Shown: positions 1 to 8,682 of the stretch, piece by piece | Numbering within the stretch: position 1 is the first letter of the stretch | How the letters are laid out: each line of letters starts with the position of its first letter | Source: Paenibacillus montaniterrae | GTDB lineage: Bacteria; Bacillota; Bacilli; Paenibacillales; Paenibacillaceae | Direction of reading: 5' to 3' | Assembly: GCF_018403185.1 (NCBI RefSeq) | Contig: NZ_BOSE01000003.1 | Span: 124,001 to 188,000, forward strand | Length of the DNA: 64,000 nt | Notes under the pieces: generated by a model | Database searches by the model: none | Told to the model about the DNA's origin: nothing | Seen by the model: the letters and a program-made list of their open reading frames with translations, nothing else | Position numbers and translations under genes: made by a program

Positions 1-318
1 GGGCTGGTTGAGCAGGTCGAGCAAGGCGTTGCCAATAGCGTCGAGATGGCGGCGCTGCTGCACGAAATCAATTTGCTAATTGCTCATTCCGTCGATCAAT
101 TTCAGCTCGTATCCCGATCAACAGAGGAAATCGCCGCTGGCACCAACCAAGCGAATATTGAAATATCCGAGCTCAATCAAATTGCGCAGGAAATGAACAC
201 CAAAGCAGAAGGAGCTGCTAAAGCGACCATACGTCAGCTAGAGCTAAACGCTCAACTGGCGCCGTTGGTTGGACTTTTAAATAAAATCAGCCATAGTTTA
301 AAAAACAATGAAAGGTAG
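1..318 (+). CDS. C-terminal end of a methyl-accepting chemotaxis protein-like receptor (partial)
   Basis: The frame is open from base 1 and stops at the TAG at 316-318, so the gene begins outside the window. The roughly 105 visible residues are hydrophilic and helical, with STEEIAAGTNQAN near the middle and a run of heptad-like hydrophobic positions, as in the cytoplasmic coiled-coil end of chemoreceptors. Such proteins relay ligand binding to CheA/CheW. The conserved signalling hairpin tip is not in view, so a receptor-like adaptor without a sensor domain is possible. The G of the stop codon is also the first base of repeat element A, and I see no other terminator after the gene. Confidence 0.5.
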   Translation, partial: GLVEQVEQGVANSVEMAALLHEINLLIAHSVDQFQLVSRSTEEIAAGTNQANIEISELNQIAQEMNTKAEGAAKATIRQLELNAQLAPLVGLLNKISHSLKNNER

Positions 319-505
319 TTCAAAAGCTGGACTTTGATGACGATGCGTTGCGTTGTAGCTTAGTCGGCGGCGAATATGTCACGCTACCGAAGGCTTATGC
401 TTCCGAAGTATGTTTCCTGCGGAAACATTGGAGGTGCTCACGTAGCATTTTGCCTACGCTGCGCTCCTCGCTTTCTACTAGCTTCCAAAGCTTCTTGGTC
501 TTGCA
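318..505 (+). repeat. Element A copy 1 (first part of an A+B composite)
   Basis: It begins GTTCAAAAGCTGGACTTTG followed by GATGACGATG and ends at the conserved TTCTTGGTC. The normal right outer arm is replaced by TTGCACTC, which leads into element B. A 37-base insert with its own small palindromes lies at about 396-432. The left inner arm is of the ATGTCACGCTAC type, but the right arm is of the other type, so this copy is a mixed form. Confidence 0.85.
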
Positions 506-520
506 CTCATAAAAAGCTAC

Positions 521-650
521 AGCGGAGGAGCAAAGCATCCGAAAAACGGAAGTGTGTCGCCTTTAACATCGTAATGCTACCATAAAAAATTCAAATAAGG
601 AGCATTGCGATTTAAAAAGCGACTGGAGGATGTTTTGCTCCGGAGCGCTG
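521..650 (+). repeat. Element B copy 1 (130-bp long hairpin)
   Basis: The left arm GGAGCAAAGCATCC pairs with GGATGTTTTGCTCC, and GTCGCCTTTAACATCGTAAT pairs imperfectly with ATTGCGATTTAAAAAGCGAC. An AT-rich loop lies between them. It follows element A with the same joint as at 22.8 kb. It has no coding signal. Confidence 0.8.
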
Positions 651-758
651 AAAAACGAAGTGAGTCGCCTTTAACATCGTAATGCAGCCTTAAAAAATTC
701 AAATAAGGAGCATTGCGATTTAAAAAGCGACTGTAGGATGCATTGCTCCGGAGCGCTG
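651..758 (+). repeat. Element B copy 2 (left end missing)
   Basis: This is a direct repeat of copy 1 lacking its first 20 or so bases. The inner pair GTCGCC...GCGAC and the end GCTCCGGAGCGCTG are retained. It fills the rest of the gap before the ABC exporter operon. Confidence 0.75.
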
Positions 759-901
759 GACTATCGCCGATTCGTTGAGTAGCGAAAAGTTGAATCGGCA
801 AAGCTTAAATTGTTATAATTTTACCATTAGCGTTTGGATGTGGTTGTTGCGCTATAACATTACAATATGGACTTTATGCCATAAGAAAGAAGGAACAATG
901 T

Positions 902-2647
902 ATGCTCCAGTTAATGCGCTATTTGAAGCCGTATGGATTTACTATTGTCGCCATTATCATCTTGATATTGCTGCAATCATTGGCTGATTTATATTTGCCG
1001 ACATTAATGTCTGACATTGTGAACAACGGCATTATATCAGGAGACACAGGCTACATATGGAAAATGGGAGGGTTTATGCTGGCGGTGTCGGTAGTCGGGA
1101 CGATTGTTTCGATACTGGCAAGCCTGTATGCTTCAAAGGTTTCATCTGCATTTGGCAAGGTGGTTCGTCATAAAGTGTTCAGCAAGGTAGAGAGCTTCTC
1201 AACGCAAGAGTTTGACAAGCTTGGCACTGCCTCGCTAATTACACGAACTACGAACGATATTAACCAGGTGCAGCAGGTTGTGCTGATGATTTTGCGTATG
1301 ATGGTGATGGCGCCGCTTATGTGCATCGGCGGTATTATTATGGCCTTGTACAAGGACGTAAAGCTGTCTATGGTGCTGCTTGTCGTAGTGCCTATACTGG
1401 CGATTGCGATTCTTGCCATTGTACGAATTGCGATGCCTTATTTTAAGATGATGCAAAAAAAGCTGGACCGCATCAATCTTGTATTGCGTGAAGGCTTGAC
1501 GGGCATTCGCGTCATCCGCGCCTTTAATCGCACCTCTTACGAGGAAGGTCGCTTTACTGAGTCCAACAAGGATCTTATGGACACTGCGGTAAAGGTCAAT
1601 CAAATTATGGCGTTTATGATGCCGCTTATGATGCTGATTATGAACATTTGTGTCATTGCAATCGTATGGTTCGGCAGCCACCGCATTGATGCGAACGACA
1701 TGATGATCGGTGATTTGATGGCATTTATCCAATATGCGATGCAAATTATGTTCTCGCTGCTTATGATGTCGATGATGCTGGTCATGATTCCGCGTGCGCA
1801 AGCGTCAGCAGTACGGATCAATGAGGTGCTTGATATGGAAGCTTCGGTAAAGGACGAGCCTGCCTTCAAGCAAGCAGCAGCAAAGCCTGGTTTTGAAGCA
1901 ACCGAGGCGGTCATCGCCTTTGATCAGGTGAGCTATACGTACCCTGGTGCAGAAAAGCCAGCAGTGGAAAATTTGAGCTTTACCTGCAAGCAAGGAGAGG
2001 TAACAGCTATTATTGGCGGAACAGGCTCTGGAAAGTCGACCGTTATCCAACTAATAGAGCGCTTTTTTGACAGCAATCAAGGGGAAATTCGCTTTAAGGG
2101 CGTTAATGTCAAGGATTGGAGCCTGGATGAGCTGCGTGGCAATATCGCGCTTGTGCCGCAAAAAACGACGATATTCAGCGGAACAGTAGCTGAAAATATT
2201 CGCTATGGCAAAGAGGATGCAAGTGATGAGGAGGTTCGTGAAGCGGCGGCTATTGCCCAGGCGCTTCCATTTATCGAGCGAATGGAGCAGGGCTTTGATA
2301 CGATGCTGGCGCAAGGCGGTACGAATATTTCCGGAGGCCAGAAGCAGCGCTTGTCAATCGCTCGCGCTCTGGTGCGCAAGCCATCGCTTTATTTGTTCGA
2401 CGACAGCTTTTCTGCACTTGACTACAAGACGGACGCTGCACTTCGTGCCGCGCTGAAAACGCATGTTCATGATGCAGCAATGATTATTGTAGCACAGCGC
2501 GTCAGCACGGTTATGCATGCCGAGCAAATTATTGTAATGGACGAAGGCGTCATCGTTGGCAAAGGCACGCATCATGAGCTGCTTCAATCTTGCGAGGTAT
2601 ATCGCGAAATCGTACAGTCGCAGCTGTCAGAGGAGGAGAGCGCATGA
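902..2647 (+). CDS. ABC multidrug-type exporter, half-transporter 1 (degenerate ATPase site)
   Basis: This 581-residue protein has an exporter membrane domain of about six helices (residues 1-310) followed by an ATPase domain. Walker A is GGTGSGKST near 371, the signature ISGGQKQ is near 475, and Walker B is LYLFDD near 496-501. The residue after Walker B is Asp rather than the catalytic Glu, which is typical of the weak site in heterodimeric exporters such as B. subtilis BmrC/BmrD. The ATG at 902 has AAGGA just upstream. Its stop overlaps the next start (ATGA), so the two halves are almost certainly co-translated and form one pump. The substrate cannot be told from sequence. Confidence 0.93.
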   Translation: MLQLMRYLKPYGFTIVAIIILILLQSLADLYLPTLMSDIVNNGIISGDTGYIWKMGGFMLAVSVVGTIVSILASLYASKVSSAFGKVVRHKVFSKVESFSTQEFDKLGTASLITRTTNDINQVQQVVLMILRMMVMAPLMCIGGIIMALYKDVKLSMVLLVVVPILAIAILAIVRIAMPYFKMMQKKLDRINLVLREGLTGIRVIRAFNRTSYEEGRFTESNKDLMDTAVKVNQIMAFMMPLMMLIMNICVIAIVWFGSHRIDANDMMIGDLMAFIQYAMQIMFSLLMMSMMLVMIPRAQASAVRINEVLDMEASVKDEPAFKQAAAKPGFEATEAVIAFDQVSYTYPGAEKPAVENLSFTCKQGEVTAIIGGTGSGKSTVIQLIERFFDSNQGEIRFKGVNVKDWSLDELRGNIALVPQKTTIFSGTVAENIRYGKEDASDEEVREAAAIAQALPFIERMEQGFDTMLAQGGTNISGGQKQRLSIARALVRKPSLYLFDDSFSALDYKTDAALRAALKTHVHDAAMIIVAQRVSTVMHAEQIIVMDEGVIVGKGTHHELLQSCEVYREIVQSQLSEEESA

Positions 2648-4566
2648 GTAAACAAATGGGACAGGACGGCGGCAAAGTAGGCGGTCCTCCAAGACACGGA
2701 GGCCCTCCTGGTCCTGGTGGACCTCCAGGGATGATGCTGCCTGGAGCAAAGCCTAAAAATTTCAAAGCAACGCTGAATCGGCTGCTAGGCTACCTGAAGC
2801 CGTTTCGCATGCGGCTCGTTATTGTTTTTCTTACTGCTATTTTAAGTACGTTGTTCGCAATCGTCAGTCCTAGAGTGCTTGGGGAAGCAACGGATGTACT
2901 GCTTTCCGGCTGGATGGACAAGTTTAATAAAGTTCCGGGTGCTGCGATCGACTTTAAGCAAATTGCATTTATACTGGCGATTCTGGCTTTGCTTTATGTC
3001 ATTAGCGCACTTTTTGGCTTCATTCAGCAGTTTTTAATGGCGAAGGTAGCACAGAAGGTCGTCTTTCAGTTGAGAGAGGATGTCAATGCCAAGCTCGGCA
3101 GACTGCCGCTGAAGTTTTTTGATTCGCGCTCCAACGGCGATATTTTGAGTCGTATTGTCAATGATGTCGACAATATTGCGAATACGCTGCAGCAAAGCTT
3201 GACACAGATGATTACCTCGATAGTGACGCTGGTCGGAATCATTATTATGATGCTGACTATTAGTCCGCTGTTAACTTTAATTCTTGTGCTGACGCTGCCA
3301 GTAAGCTTTATCGTAATCGCGATGGTAGCCAAGCAGTCTCAGCGCCACTTTAAAAATCAGCAGGATCAGCTAGGCTCGCTTAATGGTCATGTTGAAGAGA
3401 TGTTTACAGGCCATACGATCGTTAAAGCATTTGGCCGCGAAAAGCAATCGATTGAAAAGTTTGAGCAAATGAACGAGAAGCTGTACGGATCAAGCTGGAA
3501 GGCGCAATTCATATCTGGCGTTATGATGCCATTGATGAGCTTTATCGGCAACATTGGCTATGTTTTAATTTGCGTTGTCGGCGGTTTGCAAATTACGAAA
3601 GGCACTATTTCAGTCGGTGATATTCAGGCGTTTATTCAATATGCGAGACAATTTACACAGCCGATTATGCAGACTGCGAATATTGCCAACATCATTCAAT
3701 CTACGATTGCATCAGCGGAGCGCGTATTTGAATTGATGGATGAGGAAGAGGAGCAGGAATTGGCTGGAGCAGGCAAAACGCTGCAGCAGCCGCAGGGCAA
3801 TGTAAGCTTCAACCATGTGCAGTTTGGCTACGCGCCGGACAAGCTGCTGATGCAGGATATGAATCTGCAGGTTAACAGTGGACAGATGATTGCGATTGTT
3901 GGTCCGACTGGCGCAGGGAAAACGACACTCGTCAATTTGCTGATGCGCTTTTACAATATTCAAGATGGGCAAATTACGATTGATGGAGTGCCTATCCATG
4001 AGATGCAGCGCTCCTATGTACGCTCTTTGTTCGGCATGGTGCTGCAGGATACGTGGCTGTTTAATGGCACAATTCGTGACAATATTGCGTATGGACGTGC
4101 TAATGCCAGCGAAGCGGAAATTGTAGCGGCGGCTAAAGCGGCGCATGCGGATCATTTCATACGTACGCTGCCGGATGGCTATGATACGATATTAAATGAG
4201 GAAGCCTCCAATATATCATCAGGGCAAAAGCAGCTGCTTACGATTGCGCGCGCAATTCTTGCCGATCCGCCAATGCTTATACTGGATGAGGCAACAAGCA
4301 GCGTCGATACGAGAACTGAGCTGTATATTCAGCAGGCTATGCATAACTTGATGAAGGGGCGCACAAGCTTTGTTATTGCGCATCGCTTATCCACGATTAA
4401 GGATGCAGACTGTATATTAGTAATGAACCAAGGTACGGTTATCGAGCAGGGAACGCATGACGAGCTGCTTGCAGCGGGAGGCTTCTATGCCGACCTGTAT
4501 CAAAGTCAGTTTGCGAACGGCGGCTCTGGCGAGGTAGAGATGGAAATGACCGAGTATAAGGGATAG
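2644..4566 (+). CDS. ABC multidrug-type exporter, half-transporter 2 (consensus ATPase site)
   Basis: This 640-residue partner of the preceding gene starts at the ATG at 2644, inside the upstream stop and preceded by GAGGAGGAG. The first 40 residues form an unusual Gly/Pro-rich cytoplasmic tail. Six membrane helices follow, then an ATPase domain with GPTGAGKTT near 419, the signature NISSGQKQ near 522 and MLILDEATSS near 544. The catalytic Glu is intact. It probably hydrolyses ATP for the pair. Both halves fit the BmrD/TM287-288 class, known for drug or lipid export; the real substrate is unknown. Confidence 0.93.
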   Translation: MSKQMGQDGGKVGGPPRHGGPPGPGGPPGMMLPGAKPKNFKATLNRLLGYLKPFRMRLVIVFLTAILSTLFAIVSPRVLGEATDVLLSGWMDKFNKVPGAAIDFKQIAFILAILALLYVISALFGFIQQFLMAKVAQKVVFQLREDVNAKLGRLPLKFFDSRSNGDILSRIVNDVDNIANTLQQSLTQMITSIVTLVGIIIMMLTISPLLTLILVLTLPVSFIVIAMVAKQSQRHFKNQQDQLGSLNGHVEEMFTGHTIVKAFGREKQSIEKFEQMNEKLYGSSWKAQFISGVMMPLMSFIGNIGYVLICVVGGLQITKGTISVGDIQAFIQYARQFTQPIMQTANIANIIQSTIASAERVFELMDEEEEQELAGAGKTLQQPQGNVSFNHVQFGYAPDKLLMQDMNLQVNSGQMIAIVGPTGAGKTTLVNLLMRFYNIQDGQITIDGVPIHEMQRSYVRSLFGMVLQDTWLFNGTIRDNIAYGRANASEAEIVAAAKAAHADHFIRTLPDGYDTILNEEASNISSGQKQLLTIARAILADPPMLILDEATSSVDTRTELYIQQAMHNLMKGRTSFVIAHRLSTIKDADCILVMNQGTVIEQGTHDELLAAGGFYADLYQSQFANGGSGEVEMEMTEYKG

Positions 4567-4581
4567 ATTGGAGCTATAGTC

Positions 4582-4935
4582 ATGTATGACATTCAAATGG
4601 ATCTAGTAGCGGATTGGGTCAGTATTGTCAAGGAAGTGTTTCGCGGCAGCGGGATCGTGCTGGAAGACGGCTTGACCGAGGATGACATCGCCGAAATTTA
4701 CTTCCTGCAATCATTGCCCGAGCAGGAGGCGCTGCCTTTAGCAAAGGAAACTTTACGCCGCTTAAGAGAGATGGAAGAAACAATTGTTGCCAATATGGAC
4801 ACGCTCATCGTTCCCGATATTCGAAAACGAACCGGCTACGAGGGCAATACGTTTCATTTCAGCTGGGTATATGATCAAGGTGAGCATATTGTTGAGACCT
4901 GCTCGGAATATCGCATACCGCTGAATAGCCAATAG
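4582..4935 (+). CDS. Hypothetical protein, 117 aa, third gene of the exporter operon
   Basis: I do not recognise this acidic, soluble protein. It has no signal peptide or membrane helix; the first half is Glu/Leu-rich helix and the end looks like beta strands around YEGNTFHFSWVYDQG. It begins 15 bases after the exporter gene with GGAG before the ATG, so it is probably co-transcribed. A strong two-way terminator follows it. A regulatory or accessory role for the pump is only a guess from position. Confidence 0.7.
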   Translation: MYDIQMDLVADWVSIVKEVFRGSGIVLEDGLTEDDIAEIYFLQSLPEQEALPLAKETLRRLREMEETIVANMDTLIVPDIRKRTGYEGNTFHFSWVYDQGEHIVETCSEYRIPLNSQ

Positions 4936-4947
4936 CAATAAATATAA

Positions 4948-5000
4948 ACAGGGTGGTTCCGAAAGTCAGGAAAGCATGACTTTTGGAACCACCCTGTTTT
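4948..5000. terminator. Bidirectional Rho-independent terminator
   Basis: The arms ACAGGGTGGTTCC and GGAACCACCCTGT enclose a second pair, AAGTCA/TGACTT, with a T-tract on the right. It sits between two convergent transcription units and probably serves both. Confidence 0.85.
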
Positions 5001-5043
5001 GGTAGAGAAGGTGCTGCTGCGCAGCGCTGCAATACACCTGCTG

Positions 5044-5814
5044 CTAGCCGAGCTGCAAAGTTAGCGTAACAGGACAATGATCGCTGCCCATTACATGATC
5101 TTCAATAGTAGCTTCTGCAATCGAATGCTTTAGCTGCTCGGAAACAAGAAAATAATCAATTCTCCAGCCGATATTCCGCTCGCGCACCTTCGGCATGAAC
5201 GACCACCATGTAAAGCGATCCTCTATCTCGGGATACAGGTGACGGAAGCTGTCAATAAAGCCTCTTTGCTGCAGCGCAGTCATACAGCTGCGCTCTTCAT
5301 CTGTAAAGCCGGAGTTGCCTTTGTTCGACTTGGCATTCTTCACATCGATATCAAGATGCGCTACATTAAGATCTCCGCAAATAATAACAGGCTTTTTGCT
5401 TTTCAGCTTGTCTGCGTAATCAGCAAAACGCTGCTCCCACTCCAAACGGTAATCCAGCCGCGATAAGTCGCGCTTCGCATTCGGTGTATAGACTGTTATC
5501 AAGTAAAAGTCATCGTATTCCAGCGTAATGATTCGCCCTTCAGGCTCTGCATTTTCCTCAATTCCGTACCAAACCGAGAGTGGCTGATGCTTGGTGAAAA
5601 TTGCAGTGCCTGAATATCCTTTTTTCTCCGCATAATTCCAATATTGGACGTAGTCAGGTCCAAGATCCAGTTCAATTTGACCAGCCTGCAGCTTGATTTC
5701 CTGCAGACAAAAAAAGTCTGCATCGAATTGTTGGAATTGCTCAATAAAGCCTTTGCCTATACAGGCTCGCAAGCCATTCACGTTCCAGGATACGAATTTG
5801 ACAGGTTTATTCAT
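5044..5814 (-). CDS. exoA: Exodeoxyribonuclease III / AP endonuclease
   Basis: This 256-residue protein of the ExoIII/APE family cuts DNA at abasic sites and degrades one strand from 3' ends in base excision repair. Visible motifs in order are SWNVNGLRA at the N-terminus, FFCLQEIKLQ with the metal-binding Glu, YTPNAKRDLSRLDYR, CGDLNVAHLDID, the FTWW loop, WRIDYFLVS, and the C-terminal GSDHCPVTL with the catalytic Asp-His. Length is normal for the family. It is convergent with the exporter operon and lies downstream of the DUF4190 gene on the same strand, 20 bases apart, so the two may share a transcript. Confidence 0.95.
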   Translation of the reverse strand: MNKPVKFVSWNVNGLRACIGKGFIEQFQQFDADFFCLQEIKLQAGQIELDLGPDYVQYWNYAEKKGYSGTAIFTKHQPLSVWYGIEENAEPEGRIITLEYDDFYLITVYTPNAKRDLSRLDYRLEWEQRFADYADKLKSKKPVIICGDLNVAHLDIDVKNAKSNKGNSGFTDEERSCMTALQQRGFIDSFRHLYPEIEDRFTWWSFMPKVRERNIGWRIDYFLVSEQLKHSIAEATIEDHVMGSDHCPVTLTLQLG

Positions 5815-5834
5815 GAAAAAGCCTCTTTTATAGA

Positions 5835-6419
5835 TTAGTAGTAGTAATTATTTGCTTGAGCGGCAAGCGCAACCACGAAAATTAGGAAAATAAAAATAAG
5901 CCCATACAATATAGTGCCGATAATGCTTGTTACAAGTCCACCGATCGCCATTCCTTTGCCTTCCTCGTAGGTTCTTTTAATTTCCTTTAAAGACAAGGCG
6001 CTGACAATAATGCCCGCTATTCCGAAAAAGAAGCCAATATACGGCAAAACGATGGATGCGATGCCTAGAATAAGGCCAATAATAGATTTAGTATTCGTTT
6101 TCCTAGGACCATAGCCTGGGGGTGGATACGGATACCCACCTGGCGGCGGTGGAGGTGGCGGATACTGACCATATTGGCCCTGCTGATAGTTCTGAGAATA
6201 GTTTGGCTGCTGCTGAGCCTGATATTGATTATGATAGCTGCTGTCCTGAGTGTAGCTTTGCTGCTGATTGTTCTGGAATGAGTTGTACTGCTCCTCTTGA
6301 CGATAGTATGAATCCTGTTGACTGTTAGCACCAGTATTGCCTTGCGAGCCATCTGGATTTTGGTTATAAGGGTTCTGGTTGTTGTCGAATGGCCCCTCAT
6401 TATTAGAATGATCGCTCAT
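5835..6419 (-). CDS. DUF4190-type membrane protein with Gln/Asn/Pro-rich N-terminus
   Basis: The 194-residue protein starts with about 90 residues of low-complexity sequence rich in Gln, Asn and Tyr, then a run of seven prolines and GYP repeats. Two hydrophobic hairpin segments (residues 112-140 and 158-190) are joined by LKEIKRTYEEGKGMAIGGL, a pattern seen in DUF4190 proteins. It is probably a small inner-membrane protein with a disordered cytoplasmic tail. Function is unknown. AGGAGG lies upstream of the ATG at 6419. Confidence 0.8.
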   Translation of the reverse strand: MSDHSNNEGPFDNNQNPYNQNPDGSQGNTGANSQQDSYYRQEEQYNSFQNNQQQSYTQDSSYHNQYQAQQQPNYSQNYQQGQYGQYPPPPPPPGGYPYPPPGYGPRKTNTKSIIGLILGIASIVLPYIGFFFGIAGIIVSALSLKEIKRTYEEGKGMAIGGLVTSIIGTILYGLIFIFLIFVVALAAQANNYYY

Positions 6420-6674
6420 TAATAATCCTCCTTAAACTTTTCACACATCATTTGGATCCTGCTTTGCTGCTTGTAGCAAAAGTACTTCGCAGTATCCGCG
6501 AGTGATACGTCGTTACGCTATTTTATCATAGCAAAGATTCACATATTCAACAATGAATAACATGCAGCTTTCAGAAGCATCTCCCAGTTGACAAGTCGGC
6601 ACGTTAGGTGAATAATGCAATTTATTGAGATTTTGTAAATGGAATAAGCTGATGTATAGCTATGGAGTGATGAA

Positions 6675-8561
6675 ATGAAACCATTCTTTCGATGGATAAG
6701 AAAAAACATGGTGCTGCTTTTTAGTGTGATGCTCGTTGTAAAGCTGCTTATTTTTCGCTTTAAAGTGTTGGACGATTTGTCGCTGCTTGGCATTCTTTCC
6801 GACATTGGAGCAATCGGCCTGCTGATGGCGCTGCCTGCTTGCTTCGTTGCTGGAAAGTGGCGCAAAGGATTGCAGACGGCAATGGCAGTCCTAATATCTA
6901 CAATATGGTTTGCAACTGCTATTTATTATAGCTATTACGGGAACGTTCCAACTTATTACACGTTATCAAGTTTAAATCAGGTTGGACAAATTAGTGAAAG
7001 CATTACCGCATCTCTTGAGCTCTATATGTGGATCTTTTATGTAGATTTCTTCATGGTGCTGCTCATTTCACCGTTTTCCCGCGAAAGAAAGCCTTGGATG
7101 AAGCTATTAGTGAGAAGCTCTGCAAAACCGAGCTTCTGGCGCTCAAGAAAATTTTCGCTAATAATTACTGCAGCATCGCTTGCTGTAGTTGTAGGCAGCT
7201 TGCTCGGCAGCAAGCATATCGAAAATAGCCATGCCTTAGCCAAGCGGCTTGGCGTATTGTCGTATCAGCTTGCCGTTAATAGCGCAACTGCGAGCGGACA
7301 GCAGCAGGAGCTGACTGCTGCCGAGCTGGAGAGCTTGCGTGAGGAAGTGAGAGCATGGTTCGCGGGGCAAGAGGAGCAGGAGCGATCGCTATATCACGGC
7401 ATTGCATCCGATCATAATCTTATTGTCGTGCAAATAGAGTCGATGCAAAACTTCGTGATCGGCTTGGAGCTGAATGGTCAGGAGGTTACCCCGTATCTTA
7501 ATCAATTAAGTCAGCAAAGCTTTTACTTCCCTAATGTGTATCAGCAAATTGCAGAAGGGAATACATCGGATGCGGAATTTTTAATGAATACCGGGGCGTA
7601 TCCAAGCGCTGTACAGGCTACAAGCAAGCAGCTTACAGGCAGAGAGGTGGCAAGCCTGCCGCGCTTGCTGGCGAAGCAAGGCTATGAATCGTATACCTTT
7701 CATGTTAATGATGTAACGTTCTGGAACCGCAATGAAATGTATCCTGCCCTCGGCTTTACAGGATATTACGATAAAGCCAGCTTTGAAAATGATCAGTTTA
7801 ACAGCTTTGGCGCCTCTGACGAGCAGCTCTACAAGGTTGCGCTGGATAAGCTGGAGGCTTTGCAGTCAAGTGATCAACGCTTTTACGCCCAGCTTGTTAC
7901 GGTATCCAGCCATCATCCGTTTAAAATTCCCGAGCAGTATCAGGAGCTGGAATTGCCTGCTGAGCTTGAGGATACTCAGCTCGGTCATTATTTGCAGGCC
8001 ATGCATTATACAGATAAGCAGCTGGGACAATTTATGGAGCAGCTTGAAGAGAAGGGGCTGCTGCAGCAAAGCGTCGTAGCGATTTACGGAGACCATTTCG
8101 GATTGCAGACAAAGGATAATGATCCGGAATGGGTAAGCGAGCAGCTTGGCATTTCCTATCATGACATCATTTCACGAATGAATATCCCATTTATTGTGAA
8201 AGTGCCAGGAGTTGCAGGTGAGCGAGTTGAACAGGTAGGCGGACAAATTGATATGCTGCCGACTTTGCTGAATGTATTAGGCATATCGGAACCAAATTCG
8301 GAGCTAATCTTGTTTGGCTCGGATTTGCTTAATGCGATGACGAATATTGTTGGTGTCCGCTATTATTTGCCGACAGGCAGCTTTTTCAATGATGAGGTGC
8401 TGTTTGTACCAGGTACAGGCTTTAGTGACGGTACGGCGATTTCACTGGAAACGCATCAGCCGGTTGAGTTCGATGACACGTTGAGGCAGGACTACAGCTA
8501 TATATTAGAGCTGATGGGAATGTCAGATCTTTACACGTCCAATTATCCGCAGAGAAAATAA
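6675..8561 (+). CDS. LtaS-like sulfatase-family phosphoglycerol transferase
   Basis: This 628-residue protein has five membrane helices in the first 175 residues and an extracellular sulfatase-fold domain. IESMQNFV contains the first metal ligand, and EGNTSDAEF carries the threonine that accepts phosphoglycerol in LtaS. YTFHVND, SSHHPF and YGDHFG supply further metal-site residues. Lipoteichoic acid synthases polymerise glycerol phosphate from phosphatidylglycerol on the outer face of the membrane. Whether this one is the main synthase or a primase/YvgJ-type paralogue cannot be told. It stands alone, with about 120 bases before the next gene. Confidence 0.9.
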   Translation: MKPFFRWIRKNMVLLFSVMLVVKLLIFRFKVLDDLSLLGILSDIGAIGLLMALPACFVAGKWRKGLQTAMAVLISTIWFATAIYYSYYGNVPTYYTLSSLNQVGQISESITASLELYMWIFYVDFFMVLLISPFSRERKPWMKLLVRSSAKPSFWRSRKFSLIITAASLAVVVGSLLGSKHIENSHALAKRLGVLSYQLAVNSATASGQQQELTAAELESLREEVRAWFAGQEEQERSLYHGIASDHNLIVVQIESMQNFVIGLELNGQEVTPYLNQLSQQSFYFPNVYQQIAEGNTSDAEFLMNTGAYPSAVQATSKQLTGREVASLPRLLAKQGYESYTFHVNDVTFWNRNEMYPALGFTGYYDKASFENDQFNSFGASDEQLYKVALDKLEALQSSDQRFYAQLVTVSSHHPFKIPEQYQELELPAELEDTQLGHYLQAMHYTDKQLGQFMEQLEEKGLLQQSVVAIYGDHFGLQTKDNDPEWVSEQLGISYHDIISRMNIPFIVKVPGVAGERVEQVGGQIDMLPTLLNVLGISEPNSELILFGSDLLNAMTNIVGVRYYLPTGSFFNDEVLFVPGTGFSDGTAISLETHQPVEFDDTLRQDYSYILELMGMSDLYTSNYPQRK

Positions 8562-8682
8562 GCGGCTCGAAAAAAAATTATTAGAAAAATTTCAGAAATT
8601 GTTGGAAACCATGCAACCTTTTTCCGCACCCTATCGTTTAGAATGAAAGAGTGTAGAAAATTTGAGGGGTGTAAAAGCTAAT

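Noticed and set aside
376..801. Reading frames across the first repeat block, both strands
   Set aside because: They lie wholly in A and B elements, lack ribosome sites, and change with each copy.
1235..1801. 188-codon reverse frame inside the first ABC exporter gene
   Set aside because: Its composition (His/Asn-rich) is that of a shadow frame of a membrane protein gene.
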